64,000 nucleotides of DNA, taken from Dermacoccus abyssi (GTDB lineage Bacteria; Actinomycetota; Actinomycetes; Actinomycetales; Dermatophilaceae). The notes beneath the pieces were generated by a model. That model saw only the letters and a list, made by a program, of their open reading frames with translations, was not told where the DNA came from and did no database searches. The stretch's first letter is position 1. Every line of letters begins with the position of its first letter. A program made the translations under genes and the position numbers. The DNA is taken from NCBI RefSeq assembly GCF_034541975.1, contig NZ_JAVYJM010000002.1, one strand, 5' to 3'. Below, piece by piece: positions 20,691-29,000 of this stretch.

Positions 20691-22239
20691 CGAGCGCAGC
20701 AGGCGAGGACAGTCGGACGGCGTGCTCGTGATGATGTGGATCGTCCGAGACGTACTGGCCAAGCAGGCCGATGGCGGTCATCACTCCGGTTGCCCTGAGT
20801 TCATCGACCACCGCGTGAGCAGCATCTTCCTCGCTTCCCCAGTCACCGTCCGCAAGGGTGATGAGCATTCGGTTCGCTGCTCGGGAACCTGCAAGGAGCC
20901 CTCGTGCGGCCTCGAGGACCGTCAAAGGCTCGTTCTCGCCACGTGCCTCAATTGCGCGCATGGTTGCCGCATCCGCGCGATCACCAGCGGCATACACCAG
21001 CCCAGCCACGTCATCGTAGGAGTAGATGGTGGTACGCCCCCCGACGGCGTGGATCGCTCGCTTGATCGCCCACGCCGCCGCACAGACCTCCCTCATCGCC
21101 GTGTGCATGGAGCCGGATGCGTCGAGGAGCAGGACCGCTTCGATGTCACTGGCATCGAACGATGACTCCTGCCAGCGGTCGAACGCGGAGTCTGGGTCCG
21201 CGCCGAAGGCCGCACGCTGACTGTTCAGGCGCCCGGACGACTGGTGACGGACCCAGCCCGGATCGGCATCACCCCGTAGCCGATCCAGCTCCTGCCGGAA
21301 GCGGCGGGAAGACTCGACGTACACAGGGGGGACAGAGACGGCCGTGATTGACCGGTTCGGCTCAATCCTCGGCGCGGGTCCGCTTCGCCGGGCAGTTGCT
21401 CGGTACGCCGGTCGCCGGCGACGTCTTTGGCCACCGGACTGAGACCCAACCAACTCCACAACCGTGTGCCCCTGTTCAATGAGTTCCCGCGCACGCTGGG
21501 CATCGACCTGCATGAGCGTCGTGGTTGCTCCTCCGAACCCGGCGCCGTGCGCTCGGGTCGGAACCGCCTCGCCGAGGTTCTGGATCAGTCTGCTGAAGTG
21601 GGAGATGAGTTGCAGTGCTCGCTCGGCATCGTCTGACTGCTCCGGGCCAAGCACCAGTGTCCGGTACTCGTCGATGATCGCCTCGGCCTCAGACCGCTCC
21701 TCCCAAGTCCCGACGAACTCGGCGCTGAGGACTCCCCGGAGTCGTGCCGGCAGGAACTGTCGACCGTGGGCGAGCAAGTGGCTCGTGTAGACGGTGTCCG
21801 TGTTCTCGACAACGAAACTCTGGAAGGCTTGCACGAAGTACCTGGCAAGCGCCGGGTACTGCGCGGCCAGAAGGGTTTCGATCCGTTGATCCTCCAGCAC
21901 GTTGAAGGCGGGACTGAGCCCCTTCCAGTCGTCCAGGTGCCCTCGGAGCCATGAGTCCTTCATCGGGGTGTACAGGACGTGCCCGAGCTCGTGAAAGTTG
22001 AGACCGGCGAGCGCGACATCAGCCTCACGGGACCCTTCGGCTTCCGCGACTGCGTCGGACTTGAAGTAGATGTCAGAGCCAATGCTCCAGGCTGGTGGTC
22101 CTTCCTTCCGCTCCAGCAGCTCGCCGAAGTAAGAGTCGAGGACTGAGGACTCCTCGACTTCGCACCTAACCGGTAGACCGGTGAAGATTCGGTTCGCCCG
22201 CTCGTAGGTAGCAACGACCCGCTCAAGGGATGTCGTCAT
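20629..22239 (-). CDS. HExxH metallopeptidase-like protein with C-terminal vWA domain
   Basis: A 536-residue protein. Near residue 80 is LNFHELGHVLYTP, an HExxH zinc-peptidase motif, followed by FNVLEDQRIE where the third ligand is expected. A basic low-complexity linker (GGQRRRRRPAY) leads to a vWA domain from about residue 380, with the MIDAS motif LLLDASGSMH and a late LADGDWG acid. This resembles the CobT/CoxE-like partners of MoxR ATPases. Its start overlaps the stop of the MoxR gene by four bases, so the two proteins are co-translated and probably form one complex. What it remodels or cleaves is unknown. Confidence 0.75.
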   Translation of the reverse strand: MTTSLERVVATYERANRIFTGLPVRCEVEESSVLDSYFGELLERKEGPPAWSIGSDIYFKSDAVAEAEGSREADVALAGLNFHELGHVLYTPMKDSWLRGHLDDWKGLSPAFNVLEDQRIETLLAAQYPALARYFVQAFQSFVVENTDTVYTSHLLAHGRQFLPARLRGVLSAEFVGTWEERSEAEAIIDEYRTLVLGPEQSDDAERALQLISHFSRLIQNLGEAVPTRAHGAGFGGATTTLMQVDAQRARELIEQGHTVVELVGSQSGGQRRRRRPAYRATARRSGPAPRIEPNRSITAVSVPPVYVESSRRFRQELDRLRGDADPGWVRHQSSGRLNSQRAAFGADPDSAFDRWQESSFDASDIEAVLLLDASGSMHTAMREVCAAAWAIKRAIHAVGGRTTIYSYDDVAGLVYAAGDRADAATMRAIEARGENEPLTVLEAARGLLAGSRAANRMLITLADGDWGSEEDAAHAVVDELRATGVMTAIGLLGQYVSDDPHHHEHAVRLSSPAALVTMARHLVRGSRATPRLLRC

Positions 22240-23120
22240 CGGCTCACCTCCGTGTCGTAGTCGGCTTCCAGGTTCATGAGCATTGCGGAGATGACAACGT
22301 TGACGGCCTGCCGCTCCTCCTCGGTCGGGAAATGGTTGACGAGGTTGCCGATTGCGGCGTCGAGCCCGAGACCGGCCGCGATCTGTTCGAACTCCACGAG
22401 CATCCCCGTCGAGACCGGGGCGTCAACCTCCCCGTCGTGCTGTGCGCGGCGCAGCAGCGCGGCGAGTTCCCTCAGACTGGAGCCGCGCACGAGCTGGCGC
22501 TCGATTGCGTCGTCGTACTCCCACGACATCTGGATGGCGAACCTGTTGCGAAGCGCCTTGTTCAGCGGACGCGTGCCCTCGTAGTCAGGATTGAGGTCTC
22601 CCACGATGAGCAAGTCTCGGTGGGCGGTGATGACTTCTCCCTCGTGGTCGAGCAGGGTGATCTCTCGTCGGGAGTCCAGGAGCGAGAAGAGCACGGTGCT
22701 GATCCGCTCAGGCAGGAAGTTGATCTCATTGATCAACAGGACACCGCCGTGACGCACGAGGTCGGTGACCGGTCCGTCCTGCCAACGAAACCCGCCGATG
22801 CCATCGGGCACGAACTTGCCGAAAAGCTGCGACGGGTCGATCGCGACGTTGGATGAGACTGCGTAGAAGGGCTTGCCATTGCGGCCTGCCCAGGCAATCA
22901 CAGCACTGGTCTTACCGAGACCCGTCGGGCCCTCAATCAGAACGTTGTTGTGGTGCGCGTGGGCGTAGTCGAAGACTTGAAAGTCTGAACGGTGGCCCCC
23001 GAGCGCGGCCAGACGCGAGACATAGGTCGGCGACGGATCAGGCACCCGTGCGATACGGCCTGGGCGCAGGCTTGTGGCCAGACCGTCCAGGACCGATTCG
23101 GCTTCCATCGTTGCGGTCAT
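22236..23120 (-). CDS. MoxR-type AAA+ ATPase
   Basis: 294 residues from ATG 23120, chosen for the GAGGAA site just upstream; a longer frame exists. Walker A is GPTGLGKTS near residue 62 and the Walker B segment reads LLINEINFLPE, with the Asn-Glu of the MoxR clade in place of Asp-Glu. It is followed by a sensor region VGDLNPDYEGTRPLN and an Arg finger candidate in ALRNRF. MoxR ATPases act as chaperones that load metal or remodel vWA partners. It is co-translated with the HExxH-vWA gene. The opposite flank, which faces a second vWA gene, is occupied by an IS256-family insertion. Confidence 0.85.
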   Translation of the reverse strand: MTATMEAESVLDGLATSLRPGRIARVPDPSPTYVSRLAALGGHRSDFQVFDYAHAHHNNVLIEGPTGLGKTSAVIAWAGRNGKPFYAVSSNVAIDPSQLFGKFVPDGIGGFRWQDGPVTDLVRHGGVLLINEINFLPERISTVLFSLLDSRREITLLDHEGEVITAHRDLLIVGDLNPDYEGTRPLNKALRNRFAIQMSWEYDDAIERQLVRGSSLRELAALLRRAQHDGEVDAPVSTGMLVEFEQIAAGLGLDAAIGNLVNHFPTEEERQAVNVVISAMLMNLEADYDTEVSR

Positions 23121-23270
23121 TGGAGTTCCTCTCCGAACACGGGTCGCGTGTTCTGGGTAGACAAGAAACCGGTCTCGCGGTGACGAGGCCGGCGGAAGTT
23201 CGTGAGCGCGCTCGCCGCCCATAAGACGGGTCATCGCGCCACTCGGCGCGCTCGCTGCCAGAAGGCAGGA

Positions 23271-24684
23271 GTGACGTCCAGCAGAGTGGTGTACGGATCC
23301 CGGTGAGCGTGTCGCTGCGGAAGTAGGCGACGGCCATCGGGTGATCCTTCGAGTGAACCTCTCACAGCACTCTCGAATGGAGCATCACGATGACCGTCAG
23401 GTCCAGTATCGACCCTGCCCTCTTGCTTGAAGAACAGCTCGCCCAGGCTAGCCCTGATCTGCTGCGCGAGCTGCTCGGCACCTTCATCAACACCCTGCTC
23501 TCGGCTGAGGCCGACGCGGTCTGTGGCGCCGAGTACGGCACGACCAGCCCGGAGCGGGTCAACCGCCGCAACGGCTACCGCCACCGCGACTTCGACGTGC
23601 CGGCACCATCGACGTCTCGATCCCCAAGCTGCGGACCGGCTCCTACTTCCCCGAGTGGCTGCTCGAACGACGCAAGCGCGCCGAACGCGCGCTGACATCG
23701 GTGGTGGCGACCTGCTACCTGCTCGGTGTCAGCACGCGGCGCATGGACAAGCTGGTGGCATCGCTGGGGATCACCTCGCTGTCCAAGAGCCAGGTCTCTG
23801 AGATGGCCAAGGAGCTCGACCCCCACGTCGGACAGTTCCGCACCCGATCCCTGGGCGAGTCCGGCCCGTTCACGTTCGTGGCCGCCGACGCACTCGTCCT
23901 CAAGGTCCGCGAAGGTGGCCGGGTCGTGCCCGTCCACGCGCTCGTGGCGACCGGTGTCGATGCCGACGGACACCGTCAGATCCTCGGGATCCAGGTCACC
24001 ACCAGCGAAGACGGCGCCGGCTGGCTCGCGTTCTTCCGCGATCTCACTGCCCGCGGCCTGAGCGGAGTCAAGCTCGTCACCAGCGACGCTCACGCCGGCC
24101 TCGTCAGTGCGATCGCCGCGACCCTGCCCGGTGCCGCGTGGCAGCGCTGCCGTACCCACTACGCCGCGAACCTGATGTCCGCGACCCCGAAGTCGTCGTG
24201 GGGTTGGGTCAAGGCGCTGCTGCACAGCGTCTACGACCAGCCCGACACCGAGGCCGTGCACGCCCAGTTCGACCGTGTCGCCGACGCCCTGAGCGAGAAG
24301 CTGCCCGCCGTGGAAGACCACCTCGAGCAGGCACGTGCCGACATCCTCGCCTTCACCCCGTTCCCCAAGGAGGTCTGGCGTCAGATCTGGTCCAACAACC
24401 CCAACGAGCGCCTCAACCGCGAGATCCGCCGCCGCACCGACGTAGTCGGGATCTTCCCCGACCGGGAATCGATCATCAGACTCGTCGGTGCCGTCCTGGC
24501 CGAGCAACACGACGAGTGGGCCGAAGGCCGCCGCTACCTCGGACTCGACGTCCTCGCCAAGTCACAAGCCGTCGGCACCCTCGCCGAGGAGGTGACCAAC
24601 GAGCTGAGCACCATCGCCGCCATCACGGCCTGAACTACACCGACAAGGGATCACCCGTCGTACACCACGTCACCGGACTTGACC
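23271..24684 (+). mobile_element. IS256-family insertion sequence, copy 1 (degenerate)
   Basis: 1414 bp defined by matching the ends of the second copy at 30.1 kb. The left end begins GTGACGTCCAGCAGAGTGG and the right end closes with CGGACTTGACC; the inner part of the inverted repeat is GTGGTGTACG. The flanks show no 8-9 bp target duplication, so the copy is old, rearranged or arose by recombination. It sits in the divergent space between the MoxR gene and the second vWA gene. Confidence 0.82.
23390..24633 (+). pseudogene. IS256-family transposase, frameshifted
   Basis: The first part (23390 to about 23598) and the second part (about 23600 to 24633) lie in different frames. Compared with the intact copy at 30215-31459, four bases net are missing near 23594-23600, between RNGYRHRDFD and the GTIDVSIPK-like continuation. 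Downstream, the DDE residues are still visible in ADALVLKVREG, LVTSDAHAGL and NERLNREIRRRTD. The element is therefore probably unable to move itself, though the related intact copy could act on its ends. Confidence 0.85.
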
Positions 24685-24870
24685 CGCTGGGAGAAGGCCA
24701 TTGACGTCTGCGCCCGGGCTGCCGATCAGGCCGGCGTGGACCCGGCCGTTCCAGTCGTTCGGTCGCTCATGCGACCCGACATCCGCCCCAACGGTTCGGC
24801 CGTTCCGCCTTCAATCAAAGTGTTCGCACCCGCGCTGGCGCTGGCAGGACTGCTTCCGAAAGCTCCGTAA
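24685..24870 (+). pseudogene. possible 3' remnant of a gene cut by IS256 copy 1
   Basis: An open frame enters from the IS edge and stops at 24870, three bases before the next start. It reads WEKAIDVCARAADQAGVDPA, then a Pro-rich tail ALALAGLLPKAP. No family is recognised. Its tight join to the following gene suggests the end of a co-translated upstream gene whose 5' part was lost when the IS entered. It may equally be a chance frame. Confidence 0.3.
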
Positions 24871-24872
24871 GC

Positions 24873-26147
24873 GTGGACCACCAGAAACTCGCTGCCGCCA
24901 AGTTGTGGCTCATCAGTCCGCCGCCGGCTGCAACAACCAGCCGGCGCGACGATCCACGCGACCTCCCGTATCTCTCCCATGCCTTGTACGCACTGATACC
25001 AGTCGTGGACAACGAGGTCGACCGGCTGACCTGCGACGAATGGTGGCGGATCTACATCAACGAGGAATGGTTCGACTCCGCCAGCGTCCCCGACATTGGC
25101 GCCGAACTCGCGCACGTCACCTGGCACCTCCTCGCTGACCACGCAGAACGTGCGCGCGACCAAGATGTCGACAGGAGCACAGCCACGCTCTGGGAGAAAG
25201 CCGCAGATATCACCGTGTCGCACACCCTTCTCCCCGACAAGCTAAAGCCCCGACGGCTACCTATCGCAAGTGAGCTGGACCTACCCGAGGCACGCTCCGC
25301 CGAAGAGTATTTCGCGCTGATCTCACGGCTGCCCCCGAGGTCCGAGGACGGCGAAGGCAACCAAGGCGAGCTGGAGCCAGCCGACGGGTGTGGCAGTGGC
25401 GCTGACGGACTCCGACGTCGCAACGAATACGGACCCGACACTGACATCGGCGCGGTCTCGAAGCATGACGCGACCGAGATCCGCCGCAAGGTCGCCATCG
25501 AGTACGACCGCCACGCCTCAACGCGCGGAACTGAGGCTGGTGATGCGATGCGATGGGTCAAGCGGACACTTGAACCCGAGGTGCCCTGGGAACCGCTGCT
25601 CAACAGCGCCGTTCGCCGTGCTGTCGGCTGGGCAGCCGGGCGCGGCGACTACACCTATACCCGGCCTTCCCGCCGTTCATCCTCCCTCCCCGGCGTCGTG
25701 CTGCCGGGCCAGCACCAGCCGGTCCCGCGCGTGTCGATCATCATCGACACCTCCTACAGCGTCGACGACAACCTGCTTGCGCGAGCACTCGGGGAAGTCG
25801 ATGGCGCCTTGGTAGCGCTAGGAGTTCCCGGAGCCCAGATGACCATCTACTCGGTGGATGCCGCCATCCACACTGTCGAAAGGGTGCGGCGCGCCAAGGA
25901 TGCCAAACTGGTCGGCGCCGGCGGCACGGACATGCGGCTCGGATTCCGAGGCGTCGAGGAAGAACGCCCTCGCCCTGACATCGTCATCTGCTTTACGGAT
26001 GGCGACACGCCGTGGCCGAGTAGTCCGCCTCCCGGCGCAGCGGTCATCGCGGCCATCCTCGGCCGACGTGGCTTTCCGCTTCCCTCCACGCCCAAGTGGG
26101 CCACCCGGGTAGAGTGCCTCGTTGACGACAGATGGGCGCGGCCGTAG
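24873..26147 (+). CDS. vWA-like / DUF2201-type putative metallopeptidase
   Basis: 424 residues from GTG 24873. The N-terminal half resembles the DUF2201 metallopeptidase-like domain: NEEWFDSASVPDIGAELAHV is followed by TWHLLADHAERARD, where the HExxH helix is reduced to HVTWH, so peptidase activity is doubtful. An acidic linker leads to a vWA-like domain with SIIIDTSYSVDD as a MIDAS (D-T-S-x-S) and VICFTDGDTPW later. Such proteins are normally encoded beside a MoxR ATPase. Here the nearest one is at 22.2-23.1 kb on the other strand, across the IS256 element. Confidence 0.72.
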   Translation: MDHQKLAAAKLWLISPPPAATTSRRDDPRDLPYLSHALYALIPVVDNEVDRLTCDEWWRIYINEEWFDSASVPDIGAELAHVTWHLLADHAERARDQDVDRSTATLWEKAADITVSHTLLPDKLKPRRLPIASELDLPEARSAEEYFALISRLPPRSEDGEGNQGELEPADGCGSGADGLRRRNEYGPDTDIGAVSKHDATEIRRKVAIEYDRHASTRGTEAGDAMRWVKRTLEPEVPWEPLLNSAVRRAVGWAAGRGDYTYTRPSRRSSSLPGVVLPGQHQPVPRVSIIIDTSYSVDDNLLARALGEVDGALVALGVPGAQMTIYSVDAAIHTVERVRRAKDAKLVGAGGTDMRLGFRGVEEERPRPDIVICFTDGDTPWPSSPPPGAAVIAAILGRRGFPLPSTPKWATRVECLVDDRWARP

Positions 26148-26177
26148 CCGCAAGTCTTCGCCTAGATCCAACCCATA

Positions 26178-26618
26178 TCAGTCGCCGGCGAGACCAATCC
26201 CCGTGATGTGAGTGACGACCGCGCCGTTGATGAAGTCGAGAACGTCCGAGCCCTCGAAGTCAGGGTGGACCTGGCCCTGAGCGACGGCGGCGTTCTTGCT
26301 GTCCACAGGATTACCGACGTACTCGCCGCGCGAAAGTTCATCCCGCATCGTGTCCCACTCGCGGTTGATGGCACTGTTGATCTTGTCGGCGCCGCCGTCG
26401 CCCAGAATGCCAAGACAGACTGCGGACCCACGGTCGTTCTTCGGCGTGACGATCAGGACCGACTCGTCCGGCGTGACGCCAAAGCCTGCGCTCGTCACGA
26501 GAAGTTGCGGCACTTCAAGATCCATCAGCCCGAGGACGTAACGGAGAACCTGCCGATCTGATGCCGTCTCCGAGAACCACACCATCGAAGTGCCCGCGCA
26601 GAGGTTGCGATGGAGCAT
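26178..26618 (-). CDS. hypothetical protein, 146 residues
   Basis: Reads MLHRNLCAGTSMVWFSETAS; the start may instead be ATG 26585 (MVWFSETAS). Neither has a clear ribosome site. An alternating strand pattern (VPQLLVTSAGFGVTPDESVL) suggests a small alpha/beta domain, and no motif is recognised. It lies 62 bp downstream of a 67-residue gene on the same strand and converges with the vWA gene. Confidence 0.5.
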   Translation of the reverse strand: MLHRNLCAGTSMVWFSETASDRQVLRYVLGLMDLEVPQLLVTSAGFGVTPDESVLIVTPKNDRGSAVCLGILGDGGADKINSAINREWDTMRDELSRGEYVGNPVDSKNAAVAQGQVHPDFEGSDVLDFINGAVVTHITGIGLAGD

Positions 26619-26680
26619 CTGACGCGGGTGGTCATCGGCGTTGACAGGCGTAACCCGGGTCTACCAAAGTGGTCATGCCC

Positions 26681-26884
26681 CTACTCCTCGATCCACTCAT
26701 AGACGATCTGCGACACGTTGACGGTCTTACCCTGATCTGTCCCGATGGCGGCGAGCTTCGTCAGGATGAAGCTCATCTGGACCTGGGCGGACTTCAGGTC
26801 GGTCAGCGGACCCTCCGCGCCATAAAAGGCGTTGCTGATCGTGAACTCGTCTCCGGTAACGACCTTGATGTGGATTTTCGGCAT
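26681..26884 (-). CDS. hypothetical small protein, 67 residues
   Basis: It begins MPKIHIKVVTGDEFTISNAF and ends VNVSQIVYEWIEE. GTGAGGGACGCGC precedes the ATG as a good ribosome site, and the alternating polar/hydrophobic strands look like a compact beta domain. No family is recognised. It is probably co-transcribed with the 146-residue gene downstream. Confidence 0.55.
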   Translation of the reverse strand: MPKIHIKVVTGDEFTISNAFYGAEGPLTDLKSAQVQMSFILTKLAAIGTDQGKTVNVSQIVYEWIEE

Positions 26885-26974
26885 GCGCGTCCCTCACGAT
26901 GTGGCGTCCCCGAGAACCACACTGAACGCTACCGTGCTGATCGCTGGAACGTGCGGCGGCACTACCCTGACGCT

Positions 26975-27163
26975 GTGAGGTACAAAACTGTCTGGGTGCA
27001 GCAGAGCGTCACGTTCACGATCGGCGCAGTCGTGGACTGCACGAGCGTCGACGCGGTCGTCAACGATGCGGCGGCGCATGGCTGGGCTCTGCACTCGCTC
27101 GCGCCGGGAACGAACGCACAGTCGTACCACGGAGTGTTCGTGACCTTGCAGCGAGCGGACTGA
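26975..27163 (+). CDS. small DUF4177-like protein
   Basis: 62 residues from GTG 26975. The pattern YKTVWVQQ...VDAVVNDAAAHGWALHSLAP...HGVFVTLQR follows the small alpha/beta DUF4177 layout: a first strand YK-V, then a helix, GWxL, and a final F-LxR strand. The function of the family is unknown. A second, frameshifted DUF4177-type gene lies 0.8 kb away on the other strand. It is followed six bases later by a membrane-protein gene, so the two are probably co-transcribed. Confidence 0.6.
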   Translation: MRYKTVWVQQSVTFTIGAVVDCTSVDAVVNDAAAHGWALHSLAPGTNAQSYHGVFVTLQRAD

Positions 27164-27169
27164 CCCGAG

Positions 27170-27604
27170 GTGGGTCGGGCGACGACGAAGACCCGAGCCA
27201 GGGAGGCTTTGGCGGCGGCGTGCTGGATTGTTCTTGCTAACGTCGCTGCTGGCGCCTTCTATGGCTTCGGCGTCCTCCAGCCGGAGCTCCACATCGAGAC
27301 GCTGGACTGGTTCGAGCCTCTCAGCTACGCCCTCGGCGCGACTGCGGCTTGCATCTTCGTCATCGGCACTTGGATCGAACACGAGTCCGCCATCCCCTTC
27401 GTCCTTGGCGCCATCGGGTCGTTCGCTGGCTTCATCGCGTACCCGAAGCTCTCCATCGGAAGCTGGCGTCAACCGCGCCCTGCCGATGCGGACGCGCTGA
27501 TCCAGGGACTCGCCTACATCCCGGCCTGCGGCTTGGCGGTGTTCGTCACTTCGGCGCTTGTGATCGCCGCAGGCCGGAAGGTGACCGGCTCGGTCAAGTC
27601 GTAG
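27170..27604 (+). CDS. hypothetical membrane protein, 144 residues
   Basis: GTG start at 27170, six bases after the previous stop. It has four hydrophobic segments: ACWIVLANVAAGAFYGFGVL, PLSYALGATAACIFVIGTWI, IPFVLGAIGSFAGFIAY and GLAYIPACGLAVFVTSALVI. A basic N-terminus (RATTKTRAREAL) places it in the cytoplasm. No family or catalytic motif is recognised. Confidence 0.6.
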   Translation: MGRATTKTRAREALAAACWIVLANVAAGAFYGFGVLQPELHIETLDWFEPLSYALGATAACIFVIGTWIEHESAIPFVLGAIGSFAGFIAYPKLSIGSWRQPRPADADALIQGLAYIPACGLAVFVTSALVIAAGRKVTGSVKS

Positions 27605-27658
27605 GCCCCGCAGTGACCCGGAAGCGGACTGGCTCGATGACGTCCGTGGTCAGAACAG

Positions 27659-27988
27659 CTAACTGAATGAGTCGACAGGCACTCGGCACGCGCGCGCCTC
27701 TGCCCAAAGCACATCGGAGGCAGCATCAGAGGGGATGGACTGGCCGTCTACGCAGGCGATCCACCATGCATCGTCGTCGTACTCGAAGGTGTAGCCGGGA
27801 CGGCACGCACGGAAGCGCTGCTTCAACGCCGCCAGTGCGGCGACGAAGCCGCCGCTCCTCGCGACTGCCTCAACGTGCCGTGAGCACGATTGCCCGTAAA
27901 GGCAGTTGCGGGTGAAGTTGATCCTCGCCGAGACCCACCGATACATCCAGATGGAGAGGATCAAGAGCCACGCAAGTGGCGATCTCAC
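27659..27988 (-). CDS. YidD-like small protein
   Basis: 109 residues from GTG 27988. NCLYGQSCSRHVEAVARSGG followed by LKQRFRACRPGY reproduces the Cys-rich core of YidD, the small membrane-associated factor that helps YidC insert proteins; the paired Cys and the RxxCxPG turn are all there. The N-terminal LLILSIWMYRW is the amphipathic or membrane part. The C-terminal extension (YDDDAWWIACVDGQSIPS) is not usual. The GTG overlaps the stop of the DUF4177-type gene as GTGA, so they are translationally coupled. This is an accessory paralogue, not the rpmH-rnpA locus copy. Confidence 0.7.
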   Translation of the reverse strand: MRSPLAWLLILSIWMYRWVSARINFTRNCLYGQSCSRHVEAVARSGGFVAALAALKQRFRACRPGYTFEYDDDAWWIACVDGQSIPSDAASDVLWAEARACRVPVDSFS

Positions 27989-28246
27989 TGCTGGCGGAAC
28001 ACTGCCACGTATGCGGGGACGCTCGTGCGGTGCTCAGGCGAACCAGGAACGGCGCCGATACCCAGGCAGCCGTTGCTCCCCGGAACCGCAGGGGTCACGA
28101 TCACGGTGTCGATGGTCTCAAGGCCGTGGAACACCCACCCGCTTTCCTTCGTACTGGTTCACGAGTTGCTCAAGTTGCGACGCAGCGCGGTCGGAACCTT
28201 CGCCTGCTTGGATCTGGGCGTTTAACGGGACGACCTTGTATGCCAT
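27985..28246 (-). pseudogene. DUF4177-type protein, broken by a one-base insertion
   Basis: The gene starts at ATG 28246 behind a perfect AAGGAG site, reads MAYKVVPLNAQIQAGEGSD and QLEQLVNQYEG, and then runs out of frame. Removing one T from the TTT at 28143-28145 restores GWVFHGLETIDTVI, then GSNGCLGIGAVPG and AYVAVFRQQ, ending at 27985. That is a complete member of the family of about 87 residues. The restored stop overlaps the YidD-like start by the GTGA junction, which supports the restored frame. It is either a true pseudogene or a sequencing error. Confidence 0.75.
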
Positions 28247-28436
28247 GTGGGACTCCTTGGTGGGTGCTCGGGTGCATCGAAGCCTATCGGAACGGCCGCT
28301 CGCCCGGACGCAGTGGCTCGCGTCGGCGAACAACGGCTAACATCCGTCGGAACCGACCGTCGTTTCCCCACGGGACGGTGCGAAGTTGGCTAGCATGACT
28401 CTCGGTCGGCCGCATCCAAAACGAGAGGACTATGAC

Positions 28437-28922
28437 ATGGCTTACACCGAGAAGGTTGAACGATTCGTCGCGGACCCGCTTTGCGGGTTCACGGCAGAGC
28501 AGCTTCAGGAGCGCGTCTCCGGCGAGTTGGCGCAGATCGCACTGGCGCACCAGCCCGAGGACTTCATGATCGAGAAGTTCTGCCAGGACTACGGGCACAG
28601 CGAGGCCGATGCCCGCAGCCTCTTCGAGGACGTCAAGAAGTTCCTCCTGCTCGGCAGCATCGTGGATGCCTCCCCGGCTCCCGCCTACTGGATCGACCAG
28701 ATGTGGCACGCCTTCATCCTGTTCACCAAGGACTACGCCGACTTCTGCAGCAAGGTGGGTGGCTTCATCCACCACCGCCCGCTGCCCCAGACGAGCGAGG
28801 CTCAGCCCCCTCTTGACCCCACTCTCGCTCTCATGACCGCTGCATACGGTCCTCTCTCCGAGCAGCACTGGCCGGCCCCGATGGGCGCATTCGGAATCAT
28901 GGACTGCAAGGCCGGAGTCTGA
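28437..28922 (+). CDS. 161-residue protein with a WH-FIL-T-DY-FC motif; candidate substrate of the next enzyme
   Basis: ATG 28437 with GAGAGGA upstream. The protein is helical at first (AYTEKVERFVADPLCGFTAE), then carries YWIDQMWHAFILFTKDY followed by FCSKVGGFIHHRPLP. This block resembles the D-x-x-WH-x-xIL-x-T-x-x-Y-x-x-FC signature of glycine-rich-domain (GRDP/DUF1399-like) proteins. The last 30 residues (YGPLSEQHWPAPMGAF then GIMDCKAGV) look flexible. A very strong terminator follows at once, then an ATP-grasp ligase gene. That order is typical of an abundant peptide or carrier protein followed by its modifying enzyme. No graspetide-type Thr/Glu core is seen, so a precursor role is only a hypothesis. 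Confidence 0.6.
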   Translation: MAYTEKVERFVADPLCGFTAEQLQERVSGELAQIALAHQPEDFMIEKFCQDYGHSEADARSLFEDVKKFLLLGSIVDASPAPAYWIDQMWHAFILFTKDYADFCSKVGGFIHHRPLPQTSEAQPPLDPTLALMTAAYGPLSEQHWPAPMGAFGIMDCKAGV

Positions 28923-28936
28923 CCCAACGGTCCTCT

Positions 28937-28976
28937 AGGTGTCCGGGCAGCCGCGCCGTCGGCTGCCCGGACACCT
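28937..28976 (+). terminator. strong intrinsic terminator between the 161-residue gene and the ATP-grasp gene
   Basis: A perfect 16-bp stem, arms 28937-28952 and 28961-28976, with an 8-nt loop and TTT after the right arm. It lies 15 bp after one stop and 25 bp before the next start. Partial read-through would give much more of the first product than of the ligase. Confidence 0.85.
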
Positions 28977-29000
28977 TTCGGTTCTCTAAGAGAGATTGAC

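Noticed and set aside
23254..24703. Similar bases CGCTG--AGAAGGC on both sides of IS256 copy 1
   Set aside because: The match is imperfect, and on the left it ends several bases short of the element edge. A real IS256 duplication, as for copy 2, would be 8-9 perfect adjoining bases.
26565..26922. An 18-bp near-identical direct repeat (CGTC[T/C]CCGAGAACCACAC) at 26565 and 26905
   Set aside because: One copy is inside a coding frame and the other upstream of a different gene. Two copies with a mismatch and no further structure do not support a regulatory or mobile feature.
28840..28922. Graspetide core at the end of the 161-residue protein
   Set aside because: The tail has almost no Ser/Thr and only one Asp and one Glu, so the known ester-forming pattern is absent. 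The precursor idea is kept only as a hypothesis.
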